Assembly: GCA_002471665.1 (NCBI GenBank)
Contig: DKQK01000012.1
Location: 10,849-74,848 of the forward strand
Source of the DNA: Gammaproteobacteria bacterium UBA7310
Lineage (GTDB): Bacteria > Pseudomonadota > Gammaproteobacteria > Pseudomonadales > Ketobacteraceae
DNA: 64,000 nucleotides
Direction: 5' to 3'
Positions 32,392 through 41,327 of this stretch are shown here, in pieces. The position numbers and the translations under genes were made by a program. The notes below the pieces were generated by a model. It searched no databases, was not told where the DNA came from, and saw nothing but the letters and a program-made list of their open reading frames with translations. Positions within the stretch are counted from its first letter, which is position 1, and every line of letters starts with the position of its first letter.

Positions 32392-34899
32392 ATGTACCAG
32401 AGACAACCGGAATATGAGCAGGACTTAGTACTGGCGAATGATCCAAACACCGCTTCAGACACCTTGCGGGTGTTACTGGCCAAACATCATGGTGAAAGGG
32501 AGATGGCTGAAACCATCGCCCGAAATCCCGCCTGTGACTATCTGCTGTTCCTGCAATTCTGGAAATTTCTGCCGGAGATCGCTGCCACCAATCCTGCGTT
32601 AAGCGAGTATCAGGCCCAGGAACATTGGCAGGATCAGAGCAGCGTACAACCCAGGTTATCCTATTCGAAGTGGAGCGGTGAGATTTCTGCCGCCAAACCG
32701 GAAATCCATAAAGCTGAGTACATTATGCAGCACGGAAACGGCGCTTATCAAAGGTATATCATGTCGCTGGGGCCGATTCCGGAACATCTGATTCGAGATT
32801 ACCTTGAATCCAAAAGTGCACCATTGCGCAAGGTGATTGCGGGGCGTACTGATCTGCCGGCAGATATCCAGGAAAAATTAGCAGCCGATAGCGCGAAAAC
32901 CGTACGCAAGGTGTTGGCCGAAAACGCTTCGGCAACCGGAAGTGCCTTGGCCACTTTAGCCATGGACGATGATCAGGAGATTGCCGGGCTTGCTCAGCAA
33001 CATCCGAATTGCCCGGACGACGTGATTGTTCAGGCCCGCACCCAGGCCAGTGCAGCGCCCGGTTTGGCCGATACCGCGATCGAAGCGCTGAATTTTGCAC
33101 AGCTGGCTGCATTGGCATCGGATGTTGATACACCCGAGGATAAACTGATGGCGTTGGGGCAGCATGATGATCCCTGTATTCGTTTTCTTGCGGGAATCCA
33201 CGCCCACGCCCCGGCAGCGTTATTGACCGGACTGGCCGAAGATCAATTGAAATGGGTGCGTGCGGCACCGGCATTGAATACCAGAACCCCGGTTTCGGTA
33301 ATAGATAAATTGTTAAAGCAAAAAATATCAGATATCCAGGTGGCCCTGGCCAGCAATTCGTCTTTAAGTGAGGAACAACAGTTGCAATTGGCTCTGGTGG
33401 CCGGTGACAGGGCCGCTTACGAACTGGCCAATATGACCCAGTATGATTCTGTCCGTGAGCGTTTGGTTGCGGATTTGCCCACGGGCAAGGCGGGGGCTAA
33501 AAAGACCTGGCGCTACTACCTTAGAGAAGCGTTGGCCGCCAGGAAAACAGGTAAGTTTACCAGTCTGCAACAGGGCGCAAAGAGCCGCCATTTATTCGTC
33601 TCCAGGATTGCCGCGCGCGCGGAGTCCTGCCCGGACAACCTGATAGTGCATTACGCGTATTACTGCTTTGAGGATTATAGTCAGAACCCGTTGGCGGCGT
33701 TGGCTTTGCTGGAGGGCAAAAGCCATGTTAAGCCCATCCCCTACCGGGAATGGAAAATTGATAAGTGGTTGACGGAGAAAGCCGCGCCCGGTTTTATTGC
33801 GCGTTATTACATCCGCGGTGACGACCCTAAACGCCGGGCGCAGGCCGTGAGTTCCTGGACCACGCCGTTGCTGGATTTGCTGCCCTTTGCTCTGGATGCA
33901 GATACCAACACCCGCAAGCGGCTTGCGGAGCGGGGTGATTTGATCCAGTTTCTCTATGAAATGCTCGCCCGGGATGAAAAGTCCGGTGTGCGGGAGCAAA
34001 TCGCCAAGAATAAAAAAGTACCGAAGTCGGTGCTGGAACAGTTTAGTAACGACAAGGCCACCACCGTGCGAACCCAAACCTCAATGCGTTTGTCCGGGGG
34101 CGACGGGCCAGCGGTGGCTCAACCCCTGGTGAATCAGGGGTCTGCTACGGAACGGGCAAGGTTGGCTAAAAAAACGGACGATAAACGGATTCTGGCAGAG
34201 CTGTCAGGTGATCGGGCAGCCAGCGTCAGGCTTAGCGTCGCCAAAAACAGTTATACCGAGAGTGAGATCCTGAATCGTCTGGCCGGTGATTCGGAGGCAA
34301 AGATTCGTGCCGTAGTGGCCGCCAGAATGAAAGATGAAAGCATCCGTCGAACTATGTTGATGGATGAAGATAAGACGGTGCGGATTGCCGCTGCGAGAAA
34401 TGGTCGTTGGTACCGGAGGGAGAACAATGTCAGAACCTGTGATGCCCCGTTTATCGAATTGATCTGTCATGCTGACGATGAAGAGCTCAGGGCGATTGCC
34501 GCTGAATACACCGATAACCCTGCTTTGATGAAACAATATATGTCAGATTCCGAAACGGTCACCATCGGACTTGCCCGCAATGGGAATTTGACTGAGGAAC
34601 TCAAGATTGAGTTTGCCAAACGCTGTGATTCGCAAATCGCATTGGCGGCACTGGTCAGAAACACAGAAAGCGAACAGTTGTTTCTGATCGTGGCCGATAA
34701 AATCAGCAGTCGTAAAGCTGATGATACGATTCGGTGTCATGGGGAGATGCTGTCACGCCCGGCGGTGCAGGACCGGTTGTGTACCCATATTTTAACGTCT
34801 GTCCGCTTGGCGCTTGCGAGGCAGAAGGTGCTGACCGACCATGCCAGGGCGACGTTGTCTCAGGATAACGATAAATGGGTCAGGGCTGAGTTGCGCTAA
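32392..34899 (+). CDS. Large leucine-rich-variant/HEAT-like repeat protein
   Basis: 835 residues of helical repeats of roughly 24 residues, of the kind 'LRKVIAGRTDLPADIQEKLAAD' and 'VRKVLAENASATGSALATLAMD'. They recur at about 138-300 and 540-800 and match the leucine-rich repeat variant/HEAT-like pattern, in which each unit reads as 'Ala-x-Asn-x-x-Thr/Leu-pro ... leu-x-x-Leu-Ala'. There is no signal peptide or enzyme motif. Such solenoids bind proteins or nucleic acids. It ends the MoxR-VWA operon (SD AGGAG, gap 8) and is probably the specificity or client-binding part of the machine. A link to stress or conflict biology is only a hypothesis. Confidence 0.8.
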   Translation: MYQRQPEYEQDLVLANDPNTASDTLRVLLAKHHGEREMAETIARNPACDYLLFLQFWKFLPEIAATNPALSEYQAQEHWQDQSSVQPRLSYSKWSGEISAAKPEIHKAEYIMQHGNGAYQRYIMSLGPIPEHLIRDYLESKSAPLRKVIAGRTDLPADIQEKLAADSAKTVRKVLAENASATGSALATLAMDDDQEIAGLAQQHPNCPDDVIVQARTQASAAPGLADTAIEALNFAQLAALASDVDTPEDKLMALGQHDDPCIRFLAGIHAHAPAALLTGLAEDQLKWVRAAPALNTRTPVSVIDKLLKQKISDIQVALASNSSLSEEQQLQLALVAGDRAAYELANMTQYDSVRERLVADLPTGKAGAKKTWRYYLREALAARKTGKFTSLQQGAKSRHLFVSRIAARAESCPDNLIVHYAYYCFEDYSQNPLAALALLEGKSHVKPIPYREWKIDKWLTEKAAPGFIARYYIRGDDPKRRAQAVSSWTTPLLDLLPFALDADTNTRKRLAERGDLIQFLYEMLARDEKSGVREQIAKNKKVPKSVLEQFSNDKATTVRTQTSMRLSGGDGPAVAQPLVNQGSATERARLAKKTDDKRILAELSGDRAASVRLSVAKNSYTESEILNRLAGDSEAKIRAVVAARMKDESIRRTMLMDEDKTVRIAAARNGRWYRRENNVRTCDAPFIELICHADDEELRAIAAEYTDNPALMKQYMSDSETVTIGLARNGNLTEELKIEFAKRCDSQIALAALVRNTESEQLFLIVADKISSRKADDTIRCHGEMLSRPAVQDRLCTHILTSVRLALARQKVLTDHARATLSQDNDKWVRAELR

Positions 34900-35005
34900 G
34901 TGCAGAATGCCCCTGCTTTTGGCCTTTTTCTACAAGTGTTGCCCTGGCGCTGGTGCAAGAATTAACGTCTTGCTACCTCACACCAACGCCTACAAGGGAA
35001 TGAAT

Positions 35006-35815
35006 ATGAGTAAAGGATTAAAGGGGCTTGCTGTAAAAGCGCTGTTAATGTTTTCTGTTGTTTTGGTCAGTGCCTGCGGCGCCAAGGATGCAGGGCTGAA
35101 CCTGACGATCATTGGTGAAGGGTCAGTTACTTCCCCGTCCGGTGTGGATTGCTCTGAATCCTGTGCCGCGACGGTAAAACTGAGCCCGCCGACCATCGGT
35201 AACAAGTTGGTAGAAATCACGGCAACCCCGGCGCCAGGCTATACATTCCTGGGTTGGAATAATCAATATTGCACCCCGGATGACGTGTGCGACCTGAAAT
35301 ATACGGGGCTGTGTGCCGATCAACTTTTGTGTCTGACCGGGTTTATTTATTCGGGGCAGAGAGTCGAGGCGGTGTTTGTGGATTCGTCCTTACTGGTGGA
35401 CAGCGGTTGGAGCGAGCTTGCCGTTTGTGCAATTTTAGGTGATGGCGAGGTCCGGTGCTGGTCAGCATCGCAAGATGAAGTGGAACAGGTTCCGGCGCTG
35501 AATAACCCCCAGCAAGTGGCGGTGAGTGATTACGCTGCCTGTGCACTTGTCGATGAGGGCATAAGTTGTTGGGGCAAGCCCAACTTCCTGCCGCAGGAAG
35601 GGCCCACTGTATATCCGCCACTGGAAATGGAAATGCTGGGCAGTGAAATTTGTGTGCTGGATCAGGAGGGGGTGAAATGTTGGTCTGCGTATGGCACGCG
35701 TGAGACCCCGGAATTCGTCAATCCGAGCAACCTGCGCAAGCGAAGTGTCGAAACCCCGGAATTCATTGGCAAAGAGTTCTGTGTGGATGATGAAGGCGCT
35801 GAGGTATGTTGGTGA
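35006..35815 (+). CDS. Lipoprotein with InlB-type repeat and RCC1-like repeats
   Basis: 269 residues. A lipobox Val-Ser-Ala-Cys with Cys24 ends the signal sequence. A divergent InlB-B-type repeat follows (ITATPAPGYTFLGW, about 70-83). Then come RCC1-like units, each ending in Cys-Trp: 'CAILGDGEVRCWS', 'CALVDEGISCWG', 'CVLDQEGVKCWS', 'CVDDEGAEVCW'. The reading frame stops right after the last Cys-Trp, so the propeller is short (about four units instead of seven) and may be truncated. The start at 35006 has the SD AAGGGA at 6 bases; longer starts lack it. Probably an outer-membrane or periplasmic binding protein of unknown partner. Confidence 0.72.
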   Translation: MSKGLKGLAVKALLMFSVVLVSACGAKDAGLNLTIIGEGSVTSPSGVDCSESCAATVKLSPPTIGNKLVEITATPAPGYTFLGWNNQYCTPDDVCDLKYTGLCADQLLCLTGFIYSGQRVEAVFVDSSLLVDSGWSELAVCAILGDGEVRCWSASQDEVEQVPALNNPQQVAVSDYAACALVDEGISCWGKPNFLPQEGPTVYPPLEMEMLGSEICVLDQEGVKCWSAYGTRETPEFVNPSNLRKRSVETPEFIGKEFCVDDEGAEVCW

Positions 35816-35818
35816 CAG

Positions 35819-36970
35819 TCAGGGGTGATTACGCCGCTCACTGAATCCGGCGTTAACCAGCAACAGCAACAATAGGAACCCAACCCCTACAACCGCATTC
35901 CAACCCTGGGCGCTGTAGGCAAACCCGGCCACGGTGATGCCCGCCCATCCGCCCACGTAATAGAACAGTACGTATAGGGCATTGGCACGGCCCTGGCCAC
36001 CGGACAGTTTGCGATTGATGGCGCCCACCGCAGCGGCATGTACGCAGAAAAATCCCGCGCACATCAGAACCAGGCCAAGTACCACTGCCCACACGGATAC
36101 AATCAGCAGACATGCCAGTGAAGCCGCCAGAGTGGCGGTGCCGATCAGCAGGGTCGTGCCGCTGCCCAGCCGGTTGCCGATACGCCCGGCCAGCGGCCCC
36201 ATGAAGATACCCATGATGTATACCAGGTACACCAGGGTGATCTGTTGGGTGCTGAAGCCGAACGCCGGTTCGCTCAGGCGAAACGGCAGAAAATTAAAGG
36301 TAGAGGAAAACAGCGCAAAACCACCACCACCGCAGAGAAACAGCGCCAGCAGATCCTTGCGCCGTAGCAGCTCCCCAAATCCGGTTTTTACCTGTGCCTC
36401 TGTGCGGATGGCGTGACGGGGCAGGGTGCGCAAGGCAAGCAGGCAGGCCAGTAACAGAAACACCCCGGCGGAGATGAACGCGTAGCGCCAGTGCAGGGGC
36501 GGATGCAGCCAGCCTCCCAGCAGACGTCCACCCAGCCCACCCACCACGGTGGCGGAAACGTAATAGCCCATCACCACATTGAGGCGCTCCGGGGGCAGGG
36601 ATTTGGCCAGGTACGCCGCCAGGCACGTGGTGAGGGCGGGCACAAACAGGCCTTGCAGAAAGCGGCCACTGATCAACACCCACAGATCGTCGGTGAGTAC
36701 GCAAACAAGGCCTCCCACCAGCATGGCACCGACCCCCACTGCAATGATGGGCCGAATAGGCAGTTTGTCGGCCAGTACGCCAAACGGCAGGTTGGCCAGG
36801 GCAATACCCAGCACCACCGCAGAGATCGTAAAGGAAACCGTTGTGCTGCTGGCGTTGAATTCCTGCTGTAACACCGGCAGAACCGGTTGCGTGATGTAGA
36901 TATTGGTAAAGCACGCTGATACCAGCGCGAATACGGCCAGCTGCAATCGCAGCAGAGCGGTATCGGTCAT
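35819..36970 (-). CDS. MFS transporter (YnfM-like)
   Basis: 383 residues with 12 predicted membrane helices in two sets of six. The loop after helix 2 reads GVLADKLPIRP, a form of the MFS GxLaDrxGrr motif, and GRFLQGLFVPA follows in helix 4. Closest by pattern to the YnfM/arabinose-efflux-like drug transporter group, which exports small molecules with proton exchange. The start at 36970 has the SD AGAGGA. It is divergent from pip. The substrate is unknown. Confidence 0.85.
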   Translation of the reverse strand: MTDTALLRLQLAVFALVSACFTNIYITQPVLPVLQQEFNASSTTVSFTISAVVLGIALANLPFGVLADKLPIRPIIAVGVGAMLVGGLVCVLTDDLWVLISGRFLQGLFVPALTTCLAAYLAKSLPPERLNVVMGYYVSATVVGGLGGRLLGGWLHPPLHWRYAFISAGVFLLLACLLALRTLPRHAIRTEAQVKTGFGELLRRKDLLALFLCGGGGFALFSSTFNFLPFRLSEPAFGFSTQQITLVYLVYIMGIFMGPLAGRIGNRLGSGTTLLIGTATLAASLACLLIVSVWAVVLGLVLMCAGFFCVHAAAVGAINRKLSGGQGRANALYVLFYYVGGWAGITVAGFAYSAQGWNAVVGVGFLLLLLLVNAGFSERRNHP

Positions 36971-37144
36971 GGTTAATCCTCTTCGGCTGGCGTACTTCCG
37001 CTGGCGCCAGGGCGGGCTTATCCTAGCGCAGATTCGCGGTGGGGGAAATCAGGCCACCGCTAAGCGCTTGATTTATACCGCTTCTGCTTTCAGCGTGCGG
37101 CGGTTTAGGCTACAGTTACTGGATGTCCGGTTGGAGTGAGTTGA

Positions 37145-38104
37145 ATGCAGGTACTGTACCCAGAAATAAAGCCCTATAAAGAACACAGTATCATCGTTGA
37201 TATGCCCCACCGTATTTACATTGAAGAGTGCGGCAACCCGGATGGCCTGCCCGTGGTGTTCCTGCATGGTGGGCCGGGGTCCGGTTGTGAGCCCTTTCAC
37301 CGCCGTTTTTTCGATCCGGAAAAATACCGCATCGTCCTGTTTGACCAACGGGGCTGTGGCCGCTCGTCGCCCCACGCCAGTCTGAAAAACAATTGCACCC
37401 AAGATCTCATCAATGACATGGAAACCATCCGTGAAACCCTGGGCATTGATCAGTGGGTGCTGTTCGGTGGTTCCTGGGGCTCTACGCTGGGGTTGTTGTA
37501 TGCCCAGACCCATCCGCAACGGGTGTTGGGTATGATTCTGCGGGGCATCTTTCTGTGCCGAGACAAAGACATCGGCTGGTTCTATCGGGAAGGGGCCAAT
37601 CGCATTTTTCCCGATCAGTGGCAGGAGCTGCTGCGTCCTCTAAAAGGCATGCAATATGATGATGTGCTGGCGGGATACAGTACGTTGCTCAACAGTGAAA
37701 ATGAACTCAAACGCATGGGGGCAGCCAAGGCCTGGTCGGCGTGGGAAGGCGGCTGTGCAACCCTGCGCCCCAATCCCAGCGTGATGGGGCAGTTTACCGA
37801 TGGCCATACCGCATTGAGTTTGTCCAAAATCGAAGTGCACTACTTTATCAATCACGGCTTTATTGAAGAGAACCAGATACTCAACAACATGGATGCTATC
37901 CAGGACATCCCCGGCATCATCGTGCACGGCCGTTACGACATGATCTGCCCCATGGATCAGGCAATCTCACTGCACCAGAGTTGGGAGAATTCAGAGTTGA
38001 ACATCATCCGCGACGCCGGCCATTCCAGCATGGAACCGGGCATTGTCAATGCCCTGATCAAAGCCACCGACGAAATGGCCCGCAAGCAAAACAGCCGCGC
38101 CTGA
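37145..38104 (+). CDS. pip: Proline iminopeptidase
   Basis: 319 residues, alpha/beta-hydrolase of peptidase family S33. HGGPGSG (about 40-46) forms the oxyanion hole, FDQRGCGRSSPH is the family signature, the nucleophile Ser lies in GGSWGS (about 110-115), the acid Asp in HGRYDMICP and the base His in AGHS. It removes N-terminal proline from peptides in the cytoplasm. SD GGAG precedes the ATG. A lone gene, divergent from the MFS transporter. Confidence 0.93.
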   Translation: MQVLYPEIKPYKEHSIIVDMPHRIYIEECGNPDGLPVVFLHGGPGSGCEPFHRRFFDPEKYRIVLFDQRGCGRSSPHASLKNNCTQDLINDMETIRETLGIDQWVLFGGSWGSTLGLLYAQTHPQRVLGMILRGIFLCRDKDIGWFYREGANRIFPDQWQELLRPLKGMQYDDVLAGYSTLLNSENELKRMGAAKAWSAWEGGCATLRPNPSVMGQFTDGHTALSLSKIEVHYFINHGFIEENQILNNMDAIQDIPGIIVHGRYDMICPMDQAISLHQSWENSELNIIRDAGHSSMEPGIVNALIKATDEMARKQNSRA

Positions 38105-38306
38105 TCCTCTACCCGGCTGTCTGCGGGCACCCACCACCTTTGCACTGATAACTCAATCACACTGTCGTGCATTCGCATTGCGGGATCCCCGTGTGCGGCC
38201 TTTACTGATCGTTAAGGGAGTTCGGTTCAGCTAGACAAATTAATATTGGCCAAGTATTTGCTAGTTGCTCTGTAAATGTGCAGTTTTGAAGTAAAGGATG
38301 TTACCC

Positions 38307-39128
38307 ATGCCTCGTAATACGATCTTATCCACCGTTGTTGCTTTATTTTTGTGTGTTTTTTCAGTGCAGGCTTTCGCTGAAGTGCTCACTATGGGGTCAG
38401 CCTTGAACAAGGCGGGCCGTCAACGCATGCTTACCCAAAACATCATGAAAAACTATCTGGCCCTGGGGCTGGAGGTGGATGTGGTGCGGGCCCGGGATGA
38501 GTTGGACCGCAGTGTGGCCCTGTTCGAAGAACAATTCCAGGAACTCACTGAATACGCACCTTCGCAAACAATCAGTGCGTCCCTGTCCAAGGTGGAAGAT
38601 CTCTGGTTCGAATACCGCGCCTTGGCCATTGGTAAGGTGAGCAAGGAAAATGCCGCGAAAATCCTGGACCGCAACAACGCCATTCTGGCGGCCTGCCACC
38701 AGGTGGTACTGGATCTGGAAGCCCATGCCGGGCGTACCTCGGCCAAGATGGTGAACACCTCGGGGCGTCAGCGCATGTTGTCCCAGCGCATCGCAGCCTA
38801 CTATTTTGCCCATGCCTGGGGCTTCCGGGATGCGGAGTCTGTGGCGGCCTTTGAGAAAGCCAAGGCGGAATACGGCGCGGGCCTGACGACTTTGATGGCC
38901 TTCGATAAGAACACCGTTGACATACGCGCATCGCTGAAGAAAGTGGAAGCCCAGTGGCAGTTTTCCAATACCGGGTTTGAGCAGTTGGAGGATGGCAACT
39001 ACGTACCCCATGTGATTTCCGTGACCACCAACGGTATGCTCAAGCGCATGGATGCCATTACCCATCTGTATGAAGATCTGGATGTGAGCCTGTCTACCGG
39101 CGCGGTGGCCGCTAATGTGGAGCATTGA
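38307..39128 (+). CDS. Periplasmic protein with two PilJ-type sensor modules
   Basis: 273 residues. A signal peptide (about 1-24, cleavage after Ala-Phe-Ala) is followed by two copies of the type IV pili methyl-accepting chemotaxis N-terminal (PilJ) module. Each is marked by the same phrase: AGRQRMLTQNIMKNYL and SGRQRMLSQRIAAYYF. The rest is helical, and there is no second membrane helix or signalling domain, so this is a free sensor or ligand-binding protein. The start at 38307 is set by the SD AAAGGA; an ATG at 38298 overlaps that SD. Ligand and partner unknown. Confidence 0.8.
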   Translation: MPRNTILSTVVALFLCVFSVQAFAEVLTMGSALNKAGRQRMLTQNIMKNYLALGLEVDVVRARDELDRSVALFEEQFQELTEYAPSQTISASLSKVEDLWFEYRALAIGKVSKENAAKILDRNNAILAACHQVVLDLEAHAGRTSAKMVNTSGRQRMLSQRIAAYYFAHAWGFRDAESVAAFEKAKAEYGAGLTTLMAFDKNTVDIRASLKKVEAQWQFSNTGFEQLEDGNYVPHVISVTTNGMLKRMDAITHLYEDLDVSLSTGAVAANVEH

Positions 39129-39188
39129 TCCGGCTTGATTGTTTGCCGGTAATTCTTTTACGCTTTGCATCCGAATAAGAACCATGGG

Positions 39189-40124
39189 ATGGATGCAAAG
39201 CGCATGATACCAATCGCCCGATTGATACTACCTCTACTGTTCATCTTTTTCTGTAGTGTCGCTTTACACGCAACCGAACGACCCTGGGATCATATCACCT
39301 TCACCAAGCCTGATGACGTGGTGGCGTATTTTCACAGCATTAATTATTCCGTTGCCAATTGGCAGCAGGGGGATCGCAGTGTGCCCCGTGTGTATCTGAC
39401 CCATATTCCGGACCATTGGCGCGATCATTACGCCGGAGCGGTCTCCACCGAAAACAAAAAGAAATATTTCTTCTTTATGCTGACACCCATGGTGCTGCGG
39501 GCCAATGAGACCATCGCCCGTCAGCGTGCGTTTGTGGAGGCCATGCAGCAAACCCGGGCCTGGGCAGAACAGGACAGGAAGCACCTGCAGGATATCGCCG
39601 CGGAATACGCTGTGACGGCACCCCAATCCGCTGGGGATGCGGCTGCGTTTAACACGTTGCTGCGGCGGGTGGATGTGGTACCGGCCTCGCTGGCCATGGC
39701 CCAGGCGGCCATTGAAAGTGGCTGGGGTACTTCGCGTTTTGCCAGCGAGGGCAACGCCCTGTTTGGTCAGTGGACCTGGGGTGACGACGCCATCGCTCCG
39801 CAGCGGGTGCGCACAGAACTGGGCAATTATGGTATTCGCAGTTTCAAAACCCCCTTTGAATCCATCGCGGCCTATATGCATAACCTGAATACACATCCTG
39901 CCTACGAGGCCTTGCGCCGGATGCGGGCACAGGCGCGTCAACAGCAGCAGCCGTTGTCCGGTAAAGCGCTGGCGGCCGGTTTGGAGAAGTATTCGGAACG
40001 GGGCGAGGCGTATGTGAAGGAAATCCGCACGTTGATTCGGGTCAACCGCCTGACGGAAGTGGATAAGGCCTATTTGCGTGATGGCCGGGCCACGGTGCTG
40101 CAGCCGGTGGAGGAAGGCCGGTGA
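39189..40124 (+). CDS. Bax-like glucosaminidase-family protein
   Basis: 311 residues. A signal peptide (about 1-28, cleavage after Leu-His-Ala) precedes a GH73-type N-acetylglucosaminidase domain (about 150-290) with AAIESGWGTSRFASEGNALFGQW; the Glu in this stretch is the family's catalytic acid. E. coli Bax is the nearest named relative. It probably trims peptidoglycan in the periplasm. The start at 39189 gives a short positively charged n-region; an earlier TTG at 39165 is unlikely. Its stop overlaps the GTG start of dtd. Confidence 0.85.
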   Translation: MDAKRMIPIARLILPLLFIFFCSVALHATERPWDHITFTKPDDVVAYFHSINYSVANWQQGDRSVPRVYLTHIPDHWRDHYAGAVSTENKKKYFFFMLTPMVLRANETIARQRAFVEAMQQTRAWAEQDRKHLQDIAAEYAVTAPQSAGDAAAFNTLLRRVDVVPASLAMAQAAIESGWGTSRFASEGNALFGQWTWGDDAIAPQRVRTELGNYGIRSFKTPFESIAAYMHNLNTHPAYEALRRMRAQARQQQQPLSGKALAAGLEKYSERGEAYVKEIRTLIRVNRLTEVDKAYLRDGRATVLQPVEEGR

Positions 40125-40558
40125 AAGGATTGATTCAGCGGGTCAGTTCCGCGTCGGTGGCGGTGGCCGGCGACATCGTTGGTGAAATTGATGCCGGTAT
40201 ACTGTTGTTGCTGGGGGTGGAAAGCACCGATGGGCGGGCCAGTGCCGACAAGTTACTGCATAAGGTGGTGAACTATCGAATCTTTGCCGACGCGGAAGGC
40301 AGAATGAACCGCTCCCTGCTGGACTGCGGTGGAGGGTTGTTGGTGGTGTCGCAGTTCACCCTGGTGGCGGACACCGCCAAGGGCATGCGCCCGGGGTTTT
40401 CCGCTGGTGCCTCACCGCAATTGGGGCGCGAATTGTACGAGTATTTTGTGGCACAGGCCGTGACCAAACTGCCCCGGGTTGAATGCGGGCAGTTTGGCGC
40501 GGACATGCAGGTGAGCCTGGTGAACGATGGCCCGGTTACGTTTTTGCTGCAGGTGTAG
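40121..40558 (+). CDS. dtd: D-aminoacyl-tRNA deacylase
   Basis: 145 residues, the full length of Dtd. It removes D-amino acids (D-Tyr and others) from mischarged tRNA. The signature SQFTL (about 77-81) and the C-terminal NDGPVT (about 135-140), which carries the Gly-cisPro motif that selects D- over L-residues, are both present. The start is GTG overlapping the bax-like stop, with SD AGGAAGG. The 3' end overlaps the convergent ABC permease gene by 23 bases. Confidence 0.95.
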   Translation: MKGLIQRVSSASVAVAGDIVGEIDAGILLLLGVESTDGRASADKLLHKVVNYRIFADAEGRMNRSLLDCGGGLLVVSQFTLVADTAKGMRPGFSAGASPQLGRELYEYFVAQAVTKLPRVECGQFGADMQVSLVNDGPVTFLLQV

Positions 40559-41324
40559 CGTCTTCCTGCCCCTGCTGTTGCCCAAGGCCATGGCTGATCA
40601 CCAGATACAGAAGGGCAACGATGGCCAGGCACCAGACGATCATGGGGGCGGCGGGTAGATCCCAAAGCAGAGACGCGAACAGGCCAAGTCCGTAGGCCAG
40701 CGCACCCAGCATAAGCGCAATGGTCATACCTAAGCGGGGGCTGCCTACGGTTGCCAGGGCGGGGATTACCAGACTCGCGAACACCAGATAAACCCCCACC
40801 AGTTGCACACTGGCGGTAATGATGACGGCGAACAGGAGGTAAAATACCTGTTTGTTGTAACGCTTCTTCAGTGTCAGCCACAGCAAGGTTGCGGGAACCA
40901 ATACCAGCGCGCAGGTGAGCGCCTGCCCGTAGGTAACCCATAGGATCTGGCCGGAGAGCAGTTCTTGCAGCGCTTCACCACCATGGGGATCCCCCGCCAG
41001 CAGCAACAATCCCAGCGAGGCAGCCAACACAAACAGCACGCCTATTAAGGGTTCCTGATAACGACCCAGTCGTTGCTCTGTGAAAGTCAGTAGCAAGGCG
41101 CCGCCAATGGCGGTGCCGGCGGCGACAAGTTGCTGCCCGATGGGGCTTGCGATATCCAGAAGTTGAGCCAGCAGCAGGCCGACGCCGGCGATCTGGGCGA
41201 TTGCGAGGTCGATGAAAATAATACCGCGCTTCACCACCTCGGTGCCCAATGGTACATGACTGAACACCACGATGAGCCCGGCCACAAAGGCCGGGCCAAT
41301 GAGGGCTATATCCTGCCACTGCAT
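40536..41324 (-). CDS. ABC-3-type metal transporter permease (ZnuB-like)
   Basis: 262 residues with about eight membrane helices, of the ABC-3 family that imports zinc or manganese. Phrases such as RGIIFIDLAIAQIAG and 'VYLVFASLVIPALAT' match ZnuB/MntB. The short C-terminal tail is hydrophilic. It lies 3 bases after the substrate-binding protein gene, clearly in one operon, yet no ATP-binding subunit gene is present in the operon or elsewhere in the window. The ATPase must be encoded elsewhere if this is a working importer. Confidence 0.87.
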   Translation of the reverse strand: MQWQDIALIGPAFVAGLIVVFSHVPLGTEVVKRGIIFIDLAIAQIAGVGLLLAQLLDIASPIGQQLVAAGTAIGGALLLTFTEQRLGRYQEPLIGVLFVLAASLGLLLLAGDPHGGEALQELLSGQILWVTYGQALTCALVLVPATLLWLTLKKRYNKQVFYLLFAVIITASVQLVGVYLVFASLVIPALATVGSPRLGMTIALMLGALAYGLGLFASLLWDLPAAPMIVWCLAIVALLYLVISHGLGQQQGQEDATPAAKT

Positions 41325-41327
41325 AGT

